Program-made: the position numbers and the translations under genes
In this document: piece after piece, positions 23,358 to 33,999 of the stretch
Layout: every line of letters begins with the position of its first letter
Numbering within the stretch: position 1 is the stretch's first letter
From: Spongilla lacustris
Taxonomy: Eukaryota > Porifera > Demospongiae > Spongillida > Spongillidae
Assembly (NCBI GenBank): GCA_949361645.1
Contig: OX442425.1
Span: 6,513,622 to 6,577,621 of the forward strand
Direction: 5' to 3'
DNA: 64,000 bases
The notes under the pieces: generated by a model
The model's database searches: none
The model's input: only the letters and a program-made list of their open reading frames with translations
What the model was told of the DNA's origin: nothing

Positions 23358-23795
23358 GTAAGTCTTGTGATGCTTCGTTTTGATTTAATTATTCCAGAAG
23401 CAGCAATAGACAATAGCATTAAGTTTTACATCATGTAACATACATCTGTAAGTCATTCCGTGCCGTTGAAGGAATAAATCCATGTATAGATGTAATACAC
23501 AACTGTAGTTGGTTCAGTCTGTGTGAATGGTGCATGTTTATGAAAATAAATACCTTTGTTATAATATGTAATATCATAATGCATGTTGAATGAGAGCTTG
23601 TCATGATGAATATATATATGTTAAAGTTTTAGGTTTGTGTATATATTCATTTCATCTGCCTGCATGGTTATATTACATGTTGTTATGATTGATGTCTGTA
23701 CGAAGTGTTTGGTATACTTATACCATATACCTACATGTATACTTGCATATAGAGATGGTGACAAAACGTGTATGTTTAATTTTCTTTCTTACCAG

Positions 23796-23855
23796 GACAA
23801 TGTAATTTCATTGAATACAAGAACAGGTGATCCAATTACTTTTGAATGTAAAATT
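23796..23855 (+). CDS. Possible partial ankyrin-family exon G
   Basis: A 60-nt phase-0 segment lies between the acceptor TTTCTTACCAG and the donor GTAAGTCATGTGGTG. The first codons, DNVISLNT, resemble the start of D and E (NVTPLYIAS), but the remainder (RTGDPITFECKI) is not an ankyrin helix. The family-specific intron start argues that it derives from the same exon amplification and has degenerated, or lost its middle. Confidence 0.5.
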
Positions 23856-25049
23856 GTAAGTCATGTGGTGATCCCATCCACACTGAATAATGCCATTAAA
23901 CAACTGTATAACACAAAAATTACACAACAAAATTACATATACATGTATGTAACATTGTCCAGCAAAATCAACCTTATGTATTGCAATAAAAAATCCTACC
24001 TTCACAACCATCATACAACATTTTAATTTTAAATTTGAAACTATTGGACATGTACATGTAGTTACACCTACACATACCAAATGTACACTGCAATTTTTTA
24101 GTGCACTAGCTCTTGTGTATTGGTAATGGTAGTAATAATGGCAACTGTAGGAAAGCTAGGTGAGTTAATACCTCAATGGAGTCAGTGATAGAAAAACGTT
24201 ACTGTAAATGACCAAAACATTTTTATGTCTTGGCCCCTTCCAAGCCTAAAGACATGAAAGTTTGACAAACTACAGACAGATTTTCCTACGGTCACCCTGT
24301 ATTGTCATTGACCTTGGGTACACATAATGAAACCAAAATAGGTACCCCATCTCATAACACTAGTGTTATGAAGTCACCCTCATACCTATAATGCAACTAG
24401 TGGCACATGATTTGTATCCAAACCCTCACCCGATCTACCAGTTTAAGTTCTGGGCAGTATATTAGTGCAATTATATGATACCATTACTTGCCTTTGTGTA
24501 ATGAATGAATGAATGAATAAATGCAATGTGTATGGTTATTTCATGTTATCTTTTCATTCTAAAATGGATGGCTACTTGGTAGGGTGTGTACTGATTATCA
24601 TGTTATTTGGGTTATTCTGATATTTACAAAAACCTATCTGTTCGAATGGTAAGTTGGGATTACAAGGAAAGATCAATTAGTGTATTTTTTTTTTATTTGG
24701 AATAACTGGTTTGTGTATCTCCATTTGGATTTTTTCATTCATATCGACAATTCATTCATCATCCGAATACACCTATCTTGAAACAGCCATGACTTTACAT
24801 TAACATAATTGCATCAATGTTTATGTGACTATTTATGTATATGTGTGGAATTCACGGCTGTTTCGAGCTGGACATTAGGTTGCTAAATAGAACACATTCG
24901 AACATTACGGTATTTTGGTATTTGGGATCCTAGAGAAGACGTTCAGTGTCGCTGATTGCCACTATCAATTCAATATACACAACCATTATGCTTTTGAGCT
25001 ATTCCACAACCAATTTCGTACTTAAAAAGAATGATACGCACAGTCAATA
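23856..25049. other. Non-coding stretch with a dispersed repeat
   Basis: At 24205-24335 a block (TGGCCCCTTCCAAGCCTAAA, GGTCACCCTGTATTGTCATT, CACATAATG) recurs at 46848-46965. It is followed near 24490 by tandem GAAT units (ATGAATGAATGAATGAATAA), which look like a retroposon tail. Near 24780 and 24855 are CTTGAAACAGCC and GGCTGTTTCGAG, a short inverted pair. No exon was recognised. Confidence 0.5.
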
Positions 25050-26280
25050 TACGCTCTTCTTTGGCCTATAATTGCTGCGCATGTGACTACTGAAGGCACG
25101 CCTTTTTTGTCTTCATTAAGTGCTCAAGGGGCAACCAATTTTTCTCGAAACCCGCCCTGCAGATGGTTTTAAAAACTTTTCCTACTCAAAGAGCGATCAT
25201 TGTACTTCACCTTTGCGTTTTGTGCATGCTGGGGCTTATTTTATGACACGGTTACTCGGGACCATGCAACTAATGAATAATGCACAAGCACCATACCCAT
25301 CTGTCTAAATTTGACACACGACGACAATGGGAAACACGCAATGGACGTGACGTTATGTCCAGAAGTTCGGTCAGAGAGTATGTGGTCATAACTGAACTAT
25401 ATAAGGGTGAAAAACGAGAGCCTCAAACAAAATATAGCCGTGCTGCCTTTATAATGGAGCTCTTATTTGACATGCTTTGCAATAGACACTGTTTGATATC
25501 CCTCCAGAGCATGCAAGTACAAGAAGCAGCAGTAAAGAAATTGCATACAGGTGGTATGGTAAAGCCATAGAACAGGCTACAAAATCATCCACTCTCAACA
25601 TGCTAATGATGTCTTTAAAAAAAAATTACTACAGCAGATTCCATACAAGAATTCTTACTTAGATCATGCATTTACTAGCATGAAAGGACAGTAAACATGC
25701 ACCTACTCGAACACCATGGGTGGACATATGCAAACATGAATGCATGCAGGCTTTGGGCTGATGGAGGAACGAAGCACACAACCATTTCAATCAGTCGTAC
25801 AGGACATATGAGTACATGTATGGCCAACTGCCCAAGGACACTTATTTATTATAGGCATAGCCCGACCTTCACCTAAACGCAAAGATCGGGCTAGTACGCC
25901 TGAGTGTGTTTCCAAACTGGAGTCTTTGAGGCCAGAGAAGCTAAGCCGAAAATGAAAATGCAAATAATCATGTGTGATTTATGTTTTCTATGTGTGTTTT
26001 GCACATATACGATATGAGAGGACCATTTTGCTACGTAAAAAAATCTGCCCTTTTCAAAGCGTTGGCACGACGCGCAGAAAATAAGCCCCGTTACACCCTA
26101 AATGGAACCAAATACAACTGTCTCTTGAGTACACGTTTCTAAAAGAGTTTTTTCATTTGGCCGGGCGGATTTCTCAAAAAAGCCTATTGTCTGGTCTTAG
26201 TCTATTGACACGAACAACTCAAAATAAAGCGCATGTAGTCTCGGCCCTCTCTTCGCGCGTATGTAAATACAACAAAGATG
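25050..26280. mobile_element. Diverged foldback element, about 1.2 kb
   Basis: The left arm (about 25050-25260) and the reverse complement of the right arm (about 26050-26280) share ordered blocks: CTCTTC..GGCC, TGCGCATGTG/TACATGCGC, TTTTCTCGAAACCCGCCC versus TTTTTGAGAAATCCGCCC, and GGGGCTTATTTT. The pairing is imperfect, so the copy is old. The inside has no recognised protein. Confidence 0.55.
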
Positions 26281-26819
26281 AAACTTATACTGTTTTAGTC
26301 CTCGAAGGACGCCTGACTGATATATCGATTCAAAGTGAGCTAAAGTGTATATCGATTCAAAGTGAGCCTGCTTGTCTCCAAGCAGGGGATGGGGACAAGA
26401 CCTAATGTCGAAATAGCCGTGGAAGGGATCAGAAAAAATTAACTGATTGTAAAGGTTAAATTTCGTCGTTGCTGTCAAGCAATTAGCACTAATAGCCAAC
26501 ACTTACAGATCATGTACAGATCTCCTTCATCAAAAAATGGCGGACACAAATTAAAACAACATTAGTACCTACAACGTGCTTGTTTCCTACAGCAATGATA
26601 TCCTAGCAATCAAATCATGCCTAAACTTCATCTGTGGTTATGAGCAAGATACATATATCATGTATGTGCATGGGTGTGATGTATATGTAGGACCTTAGCC
26701 ATGGCCATGCCCAACCAGAGGTTACATATAAATGGGAAGTTTCCGCGAAAATTTTCTATGAAAGCTTCTTGTTTGTATATCTTTCGAACACTAAACACTG
26801 TCGACTTCCTATATTCAAC
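26281..26819. other. Non-coding stretch
   Basis: A short direct repeat, ATATCGATTCAAAGTGAGC, occurs twice near 26320-26370. No exon or element was recognised. Confidence 0.4.
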
Positions 26820-27264
26820 AAAGGTGAAGCGTCCTTGCACGAATTGCTACCCAATCAATCACGATAGCTGTCACAACCCACACTTCTTAACTGTTTCCCA
26901 GCCACTTCCGCAGTTAGGCTCGCAAGTCTCCCTGCAGCAGCTAAATTGTCATCGACCTTAATGGCTGTCATACATGAAAACTCAGAGCAGGCTTGGCTTA
27001 GACTACTTATTCTTCCCAAATGTGTTCACTTTTCTCCCAAGCACTTCTTTCAAAGGCTAGTCAAGTCCTCAGTCCTGTAGTCAAAACACCCTAACAGTGT
27101 ACTACCATCTCCATCTATTTGTTCCAAGTCAACCAAACCTATTCTGCTTCCTAACTTCAACATCATGGCAGTCCTTAATTCATTCCCTAAAGACACAGCA
27201 TGTGGACTATCTGGCTTGCACATTCAGCACCTAATAGAAGCTGCTGAGGTGCCACTACAATACC

Positions 27265-27505
27265 CAAGGGCGGACGCAGGGGGGGGGTCCAGGGGGTCGG
27301 ACCCCCCCCCCCCCCCCTCGAACCTGTATATGAATATAATTAATGTATAATTAGCGTACTACACGTGTTACACGCACAATCCCCCTGTATGTAGGATGTG
27401 TGGAAAAATAGGAATGCACACCACAAAAATTTTCGCGCGCCCCTCCTCCTCATCAATTATTCATGTTGGACCCCCCCCCTCTCCAAAATCCTGCATCCGC
27501 CCCTG
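27265..27505. mobile_element. Short inverted-repeat element in R2-like copy 5
   Basis: The ends CAAGGGCGGACGCAG and CTGCATCCGCCCCTG are inverted repeats with two mismatches. ATACC lies on both sides, a possible 5-bp target duplication. The inside has G and C runs of 9-15. A similar terminus (GGATCCGCCCCTG) appears at about 43503-43515. Confidence 0.65.
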
Positions 27506-28574
27506 ATACCCAGTCACTTCCTCTCTTATAGAGACTGTCAACTTGCTAGCTTTAGGCCAGGTACCATCTCAGGTGGCAAAATACTTATCAGGTGGCAGTC
27601 TCATTGCTCCTGAGAAAAACAAACCAGAATGTCCTCCTAATGTTTGGCCTCTAGCTACAGGAGTATTGAGAAGATTGACAGGGAAGTGGTTTTGTATTGT
27701 CTGTAATCAGAAAACCCAAGACTTCTTTCTAAAATTGTGTGGCCTGCCCCTCTGGTTCTGAAAAGATAATCCATGGTCTACGCTGTCGTGTTGATAAGCA
27801 TTGGTTTAGTACTGACTTCACAGTTCTCAAGATAGACTTGTGCAATGCCATTATCCTAATTTCCTGACAAGCTGTCCTGAATGAATGTCTCCACCATTTT
27901 CCAGAACTGTTTCCTTGGATTATTTGGCGTTATGGTCAACATCCTTCACTACTACACTCCGGGCACTATCAGCTCTGAATCTGGAGTACAACAAGGAGAT
28001 CCCATGGGGTCTCTACTCTTCTGCTTGTTCTTACAAAAGTTAGTCTCTGCCATTGCTGAAGATAAGGTTTGTTCTTCCCTTTTTTTTCACAAGAGGTACA
28101 TAGATGATGGCGTTATTGCTGAACCCAAGCAGGCAGTTGCATGCACAAGCTCTTTCCATCATACAGGAATTGGATCCCCCACTAGGCCTTCATATCAACA
28201 TTTCCAAATGCGAATTGTACAGCCTGTGTGACCTAAGCCATTTTCCATCTGACATGAAGAGGTCTACATCACCTCACTTTGAAATACTTGGAGCCCCAAT
28301 TGGTGACGTTCTTTTCTGTGGCAAGTTTTTTGCCCAGAGGCGTGCAGAGGCCCTGCACCTACATGTACTAAAGCAATTGGCGGAAGTTGGCTTTGTTGAT
28401 CCTCCAGTGGCAGCACTCCTTTTGAGGCTATGTGGTAGTTTTTGTCATTTGGGGCACCTGACTAGATCAACTCCTCCCTCATTGATCATTGATGGTCTTG
28501 CACTCTTTGATAATGTTGTATGCCACTGTTTTGCTGAGTACACCATGGTTGACACATCTGATGCAGCTTTGACT

Positions 28575-28890
28575 TAGTCTAAGTCATGGAGGCTGTCGTA
28601 ATGGGACTTAAAGTGTAAGTACAATAGGACTTGTAAGGTCTCACATGTAGAAGCTTCTAAAAGAAGTTCAAGGTGCAATGGACATGTGCAGTTGGGAATG
28701 ATTGCTACTACTTAAGAACTCTCCAGACTTTTATCTCTCTCTCTCTCTCTCGGTGGGTCTGCAACAATGGCGCTGGTTGCTGTTCCTTGTCAGCATGCGC
28801 ACTGGTTACTACCTCCTTTGTATAGTGTGCTTCAGTTGTGATTGTTAATATTTGATATCTTCTCTGTTCCTACGAGCGCCTCGAGTTACG
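28575..28890. other. Insert in R2-like copy 5, unclassified
   Basis: R2-like similarity stops at VDTSDAALT and resumes at SYHRGFGLRRLSLHSPAAYI near 28900. The DNA between has a (TC)n run near 28735-28751 and no recognised termini. Confidence 0.5.
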
Positions 28891-29904
28891 TACACAGCTG
28901 GAGTTATCACAGAGGCTTTGGGCTTCGTCGCCTTTCCCTTCATTCTCCTGCTGCTTACATAGCTTCTGCAATTGCATCCGACTGTAGCTCTCCACAAAGC
29001 AAACTTCTTTTGCATGCTATTGACTTGTTCAATGCATCTGTATCTACTATCAATGAGCTCACCATTACCACAATCAGTTCTTCTAAACTTTATTATCTGC
29101 TAATTTGGAGGACCAGCAATCTACCAAGCTATATGCTAATGCTTCACTACCGGATAGGGCTTGATTACTTTCAATTTCCTCGCCTCACTCATCCGCTTGG
29201 CTATATCTATCACAACTTCCCCAATCCTCTGAGTTTCAAGTTGCCATTAAGTGGTGGTTAGGCCTTCCTGTAAGTCAAGGTCAGCTTTCTCCCCAATGCA
29301 TGTCAAATTCTTTGGAACACTTTTGTCACCATGCTCTGTCATGTAAAAATGGCTCCAATGTGGATTCCCGCCACAACAGAATCCGAGACACCTTTTCGAG
29401 TTCTGTCAATGTGGATGCTTACGTGCGCAGCTTGAAGCTGGAAGCAGTTAGGGTTATGAAGCTCGACAAACGCGTCCTCCTGATGTCCTCATCCCTAACT
29501 GGGAGTTGGACAAGCCTGCTGCAAGTGTCACATCCCCGCTTAATTCAGATACCCTACAAGTAGCGTGCGTGACACCAAGTTCAGCAGCAATGCAGGCAGA
29601 ACAGAGGAAGCACCACAGTAATGATGCAAAATGTGGAGAGTTACATGTGTAGGCTGGGTTTGCATCACCCTGGTGGTAGAGTCCTATAGAAGTTAGGGAC
29701 AAGAAGCTCAACGTAGTCTCTTCAGACTTGCCCGAAGACTAGCCACTAGACTGGGGCAGCCTAAGTCCTTCACAACAAATCTGATCTATGGCAGATTAAA
29801 CTTGACCCTGATAAGAGCCAACTCCAGATCCATTCTATCTAGAGTATGTGTTTGACATCACGATATATATAAAATGACAGAAACGTCCAAATGTTACTAC
29901 TTCA

Positions 29905-30790
29905 AGCAGGGATATTGAACTATAAGATTGCTAACAAACTGCATGGCATTGGACAGTGCTGGATTGGATGGAAAACTTGAAGTAAAAAGCAAGGCACAAC
30001 TGTGCAGTTGAGTCTAGCTCTCCTGCCCTATTGATAGTGTATCAATGTAGATCCAGCAACAGTGTTGGTATATGCATGAGATGGGGAAGGACCAAACCTT
30101 AGGTTTCATGTGGAACGTGTTTTGCATGTATATCATATGTGAGTTGAGATATTAAACTGCTGGACATACATCATGTATATTATGTCCTTCATCAGAGTCT
30201 CCTTTATGTGTACTCTTGTACATGTGCACATGAGTTATCTATACTATAATACAATGTAGATAGTGATATTTAATAAAATGTATTGAATACAATTGTGATG
30301 CATTTCCACTAATTTTTTATATTAGCTGCGTATGTGCATGCTAACGTACATGTGTATGCTGATGCTCTAGCGTATCAGTGTACCACCAATACCAAACAAT
30401 ATAGGCTGTATACACATGGGCTATCAAGTAATTTAATTTGATTGTCAGTAGATATAACATGATCAAATGTAATATGTGATTGTGATTATACGCATATGAA
30501 TGCATGTGATGTGTTAATGTGTTATAATGTTCTTTCACCATGTTTATGTTGCATTTAATGTTGTGTCTATTGCAGTTCTTCCAGCCCAAAATAGTCCGTG
30601 TTTATGAAGTTATACCAGTATATATAGAAGTGAGCAAACTTACTTAATGGACTCTGTGCTGAAGCTCATTGGATTAGTTGAAGTCAACATTGAATTGTTT
30701 TTAGTAGATGAGTTTAAATTTTTTGTAACAGAATGTTATGCTGCAATTTGTATTTTTAATACAAACCATATTATAGCACATATCTAGTCA
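29905..30790 (+). repeat. Segmental duplication, copy 1
   Basis: It matches 47895-48765 in the same orientation with indels. The shared marks include GATATTGAACT, AGCTCTCCTGCC, GGAC/AAGGACCAAACCT, TTGCATGTATATCATAT, ATTAAACTGCTGG, ACCAAACAATATAGGCTGT and a candidate exon. The duplication continues at 31090-31350 against 50680-50930. Confidence 0.8.
30576..30787 (+). pseudogene. Frameshifted counterpart of the candidate exon at 48588
   Basis: After the acceptor CTATTGCAG the frame reads FFQPKIVRVYEVIPVYIEVS and then stops. A shifted frame picks up MDSVLKLIGLVEVNIELFLV and DEFKFF. Together they parallel the single open frame at 48588-48761 (LLEPKIFHVYEVIACEQRCL, MDSVLKLIILDKVNIELFFV). I do not recognise the protein. 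This copy has a frameshift that the other lacks. Confidence 0.5.
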
Positions 30791-30839
30791 AGAGTGTTCA
30801 TGTGCATGTGTTGTTTTGTATACCTTTATTGTATTTCAG

Positions 30840-31000
30840 GGTACATAGAGCCTCTTTTTGATGAACAAATAATTTCAGGACTCTGGCAATCAATATATGC
30901 TGGTTCAAGTCCTTGTATAGGGTTGGCACTTCGAATATTGGAACTGATAATGGAAATGTGTTCAGGACAATCTGGTATCATTAAATTACTGCATAAATGA
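30840..31000 (+). CDS. Candidate 3' exon, unknown protein
   Basis: After the acceptor TTGTATTTCAG an open frame reads YIEPLFDEQIISGLWQSIYA then GSSPCIGLALRILELIMEMC and ends LLHK with a stop at 30998-31000. The second half looks like an amphipathic or hydrophobic helix. No family is recognised. There is no counterpart in the second duplication copy, where a retroelement sits instead. It could be a terminal exon of the ankyrin gene or chance. Confidence 0.35.
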
Positions 31001-31095
31001 TTTTGGCAAATCTAAGTAACATAATCAGACCTTACATGTACAATCAATATCAGCAGCAAAAAGGCAGTAAGGACTGCATGTTGCTTGTTTTTCAG

Positions 31096-31203
31096 CCACT
31101 GATATGCACTGGACATACCAATGTTGCATTTTGTTCCAATAGAAGGCATTCTCATTGTATTATCATCACCTGCTGCACCAAATCAAAAGTGTTGAGTGTC
31201 TAG
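31096..31203 (+). CDS. Candidate small terminal exon, conserved in the duplicate
   Basis: It starts after TTGTTTTTCAG and reads PLICTGHTNVAFCSNRRHSH then CIIITCCTKSKVLSV and stop. The duplicate at 50683-50793 reads PLIYTGYNTTNVTFYSNRRH then SHCIITCCSKSKVLIH and stop. The two differ by indels of 6 and 3 bases, and the frame is kept. This is the main reason to think it codes. The function is unknown; it is Cys- and His-containing and short. Confidence 0.45.
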   Translation, partial: PLICTGHTNVAFCSNRRHSHCIIITCCTKSKVLSV

Positions 31204-31363
31204 TCATTGATTACTTAGCGCTCGTTGACCATGAATCATTAAAAAAAAATTAATTGATGCCTGGTCAAGTCTTACAAAGTGGTGCAAGTTAATTTATCAT
31301 ATCTCATTATATCAATAACCATTTTAAGTTTTGTGTCCGGCAAAAAGTTAAATCGCTATAGTG

Positions 31364-31605
31364 TAAAGAATGGCCCAAAGTGTGCAGAACTTGGGTGGGA
31401 GTGCATTCCCCTGGCTGTAGAGACATATGGTGGTTGGGGAGAGAAGGCCCAGGAAATGTTCAACCGGATCAGCAGGAGGTTGGCAGTGGGCTCAGCCTCC
31501 AGTGAAGCCCGGGTGAGGCAGGACATGTATGGGAGACTAAGCCTGACCTTGGTGAGGGAGAACGCTAAGACTATCCTGGCAAGATCCAGCTGGCCTGTTA
31601 GCTGA
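31364..31605 (+). mobile_element. R2-like C-terminal fragment, open frame
   Basis: The frame KNGPKCAELGWECIPLAVET then YGGWGEKAQEMFNRISRRLA, MYGRLSLTLVRENAKTILAR and stop at 31605. It matches the last 80 codons of the intact ORF without a stop. The 5' junction lies near 31364, where homology to the duplicate at about 50930 ends, so the insertion came after the duplication. It is 5'-truncated. Confidence 0.85.
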
Positions 31606-32399
31606 ACCCTTATGTGTTATAATGTGTTAGTATGAAGTTGTATATGACGTCATGAGTTCAAATATTATGGTATAAAATTGATGTAAACGTAGATTAAAGT
31701 CCTTACTTTTAGAAGAAAAAAATGATTTCTATTGTGATGCGAAATGCTTTAATTTGCCCTGTACTTCGTTAGCCTCTGCCCACACACACTGCAATGTATG
31801 GGATCTTGTTGGAAATTGTAATCCATAGTCCATACCTATAATGTTTATAGGGCAAAACCACAAGTTACGTACGTTGATTATTCGTGCAATACGCTCAGCT
31901 TGTTTGTGGTGACAGAAAATGCATTGCCACTTCAGGTTAGTAAATTCTGGTAGTGGCATGCCTCCTGAGTATCGCTGTAGTACGCTTATCTTCCAGTTCA
32001 TGATCAGTCACCAAAGGCTACGTCGTCGAATTTAGTAACGCCCTCCAGCTCCTTCTAAATACGTATATGTATCGCGTGACCTTGCAAAACGGTATGAGCA
32101 TGCTACCTGTGTGGAATTTCAATAGTGCGCATCGACTGGACATGACAGGAAAAGAAATGCAGTGTTTGAGTTCGTTTTCACTTTTTGAATTGCTAGTTCT
32201 GGAGAGTCATGGTTTGCTTTTAAACATCAGATGTCTATATAATGAGCCATCAGTGTATAATATATCGTAATTGTTGACTTACATGTAGTTTACGTTTCCA
32301 GCCGCATACAACCATGGACTATTAGACTGTATTATGTAATTTCCTTTGTGCGCAGGCCGTGCGGCCATATTGTGTACGGTTGATGTATCACGTTAAAAG
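31606..32399. other. Non-coding or unrecognised stretch
   Basis: A minus-strand open frame at 31729-32001 (90 codons, with CIFCHHKQAERIARIINVRN) is unlike its surroundings in having several Cys and His, but I recognise no family and see no splice context. Otherwise nothing. Confidence 0.35.
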
Positions 32400-32838
32400 A
32401 GAGAAGCCTCATAGTTCGTTTTCCCAGGAAAGCCGCTTTAAATTGGTCACATTAGACATATTAAGTCCTTAACATTTTGCGTTTATAAGTGTATGTGTGT
32501 GCGTGTACATGTGCACTTGTGTGCTCATATATATATGATAATAATTTATATATATAAATATTATACATGTATAGGTCAGTGTGCTCGCATATGTGTGGCA
32601 TGCGTACGTGAGTGTTCAAATTTATCGACTTGAACAGATAAAATATAGACTAATACCGGGCATATGATGAGATCGTTCCTCGAAAATGAGTGCCACATGC
32701 ATACGTATCCGAACACATGTACATATGGCGGACTTGGTGGTGTTGTAAAAGCTCAAACGGTGCTAGATCAATGGAAGCACTGTATTGTATTCCCAATACG
32801 TAGATTATATTGTGATCGACGAACAATTGTATTCATTA

Positions 32839-32900
<62 letters not shown>

Positions 32901-33045
32901 TACGACACACACGATACTAAACTGTGGCACCAAACTTTGGTGTCCACTGTGCACAACACCTCCAAGAGCATTGAAATTTTTTTACAATCATTATTATTGG
33001 ATTTCAGTGTAGTAATTATGACAAAACAATCTGAAAAAGGTAAAG
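32400..33045. repeat. Duplicated block with CA array, copy 1
   Basis: It shares with 33335-33700 the ordered marks CATAGTTCG(T/C), CCTAGGAAAGCCGCT-like, GTCACATTAGACA, TTGCG(T), a TG-rich part and ATTTCAGTGTAGT followed by TGACAAAACAAT. A perfect (AC)n array of about 58 bases lies at 32841-32898. Confidence 0.65.
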
Positions 33046-33182
33046 TTTCTGAGCAAATGATATACATCGCATATAATTATTGATATTAATTTACACAGGA
33101 TCCTCACCGAAATACAGGAACCTAGCACGATTATCGGGCATTATACATGTATATGGCACAGTCACACATGCACAAACAAGCA

Positions 33183-33184
33183 CA

Positions 33185-33242
<58 letters not shown>

Positions 33243-33292
33243 AACACACACGCACACGCACACAAACACAAACACACACGCACACGCACACA
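33183..33292. repeat. CA microsatellite with imperfect end
   Basis: About 50 bases of pure CA units are followed by a variant part with ACAAACACAAACAC and ACACGCACACGC. The open frames on both strands here are artefacts of the dinucleotide. Confidence 0.95.
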
Positions 33293-33334
33293 TTGTTTTG
33301 CCCATATTAAGTTTACTTGCGCAGGGCTTAAAGG

Positions 33335-33700
33335 AGGAAGCCCATAGTTCGTCTTCCTAGGAAAGCCGCTATTAATTTAGTCACATTAGACACAGTAATT
33401 TCTTATTGCGTGTGTGCTTGTGTATGCATGTGCATGTGTGCGTCAGTGCGTATGTTTTGTACATGCATATCATGCTGGTGTGAGAGAGAAAGTGACACTT
33501 CAAGATTCATGATATAAAATATATAGTCCAATACAGGGTATAACACATATATATGAAATCATTGCCTCTAAAATGCACGGCATTTATTATTTTTGATATA
33601 ATCGCAACATAAACATAACCATCCATTAACTTGGCCGCTGTCCGGCATTGATTTCAGTGTAGTTAGAAGGACTTCTGACAAAACAATGTGGAATCTTGTG
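33335..33700. repeat. Duplicated block, copy 2
   Basis: Partner of 32400-33045 in the same orientation, shorter because it lacks the long CA array. The two lie about 900 bp apart. Confidence 0.65.
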
Positions 33701-33765
33701 CACAAAGAACAAAAAAATTGCCATGGTTACTTGTATAGGCACAAGTATAAAAAACATTATCTTTG

Positions 33766-33999
33766 AGAAAGTTGGTGGTATATAGGATTTGAAGGTAATA
33801 TTGGTGTAAAAAGCAGGAAAACAAGGGTTGAATGATAAGAAAAAACGAAATATTTAGCCGGCACTCATAGTGGAACATTACATTGTGCATGCGAATGCTA
33901 AATATAGGACTATTTCATCTTTCCACATCATTCAAACCTTGTTTCCCTGCTTGTTACACCAATATTGCCTTCAAATCCTATGTACCACCAACGTTCTCA
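33766..33999. mobile_element. Foldback MITE related to the one at 8510
   Basis: The left arm (about 33766-33836; GAGAAAGTTGGTGGTATATA to GGAAAACAAGGGTTGAATGA) pairs with the right arm (about 33927-33999; TCATTCAAACCTTGTTTCCC to TATGTACCACCAACGTTCTC). Parts resemble the arms at 8530-8589 (GAGAAAGT, TA.GTAGGATT, GTGCAAAAAGCA, GAAACAAGG). The spacer is about 90 bases and does not code. Confidence 0.8.

Larger units (their letters stand above)
26820..29855 (+). mobile_element. R2-like retroelement copy 5, 5'-truncated and decayed
   Basis: The copy begins inside the second CXC-like domain (VKRPCTNCYPINHDSC near 26823). It continues with RT fingers (FPKDTACGLSGLHIQHLIEA at 27180, VPSQVAKYLSGGSL at 27560), motif B (ESGVQQGDPMGSLLF near 27975), motif C YIDDGV near 28098 and LGAPIGDVLFCGKF at 28290. 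After an insert come the thumb, a damaged CCHC region near 29320 and the tail YGRLNLTLIRANSRSILSR, ending at 29855. Stops and frameshifts occur throughout. It is interrupted at 27265-27505 by a small MITE and at about 28575-28890 by other DNA. Confidence 0.85.

Noticed and set aside
32780..33350. Open frames of up to 139 codons over CA repeats
   Set aside because: Dinucleotide repeats are open in most frames; the products are only Thr-His or Cys-Val repeats.
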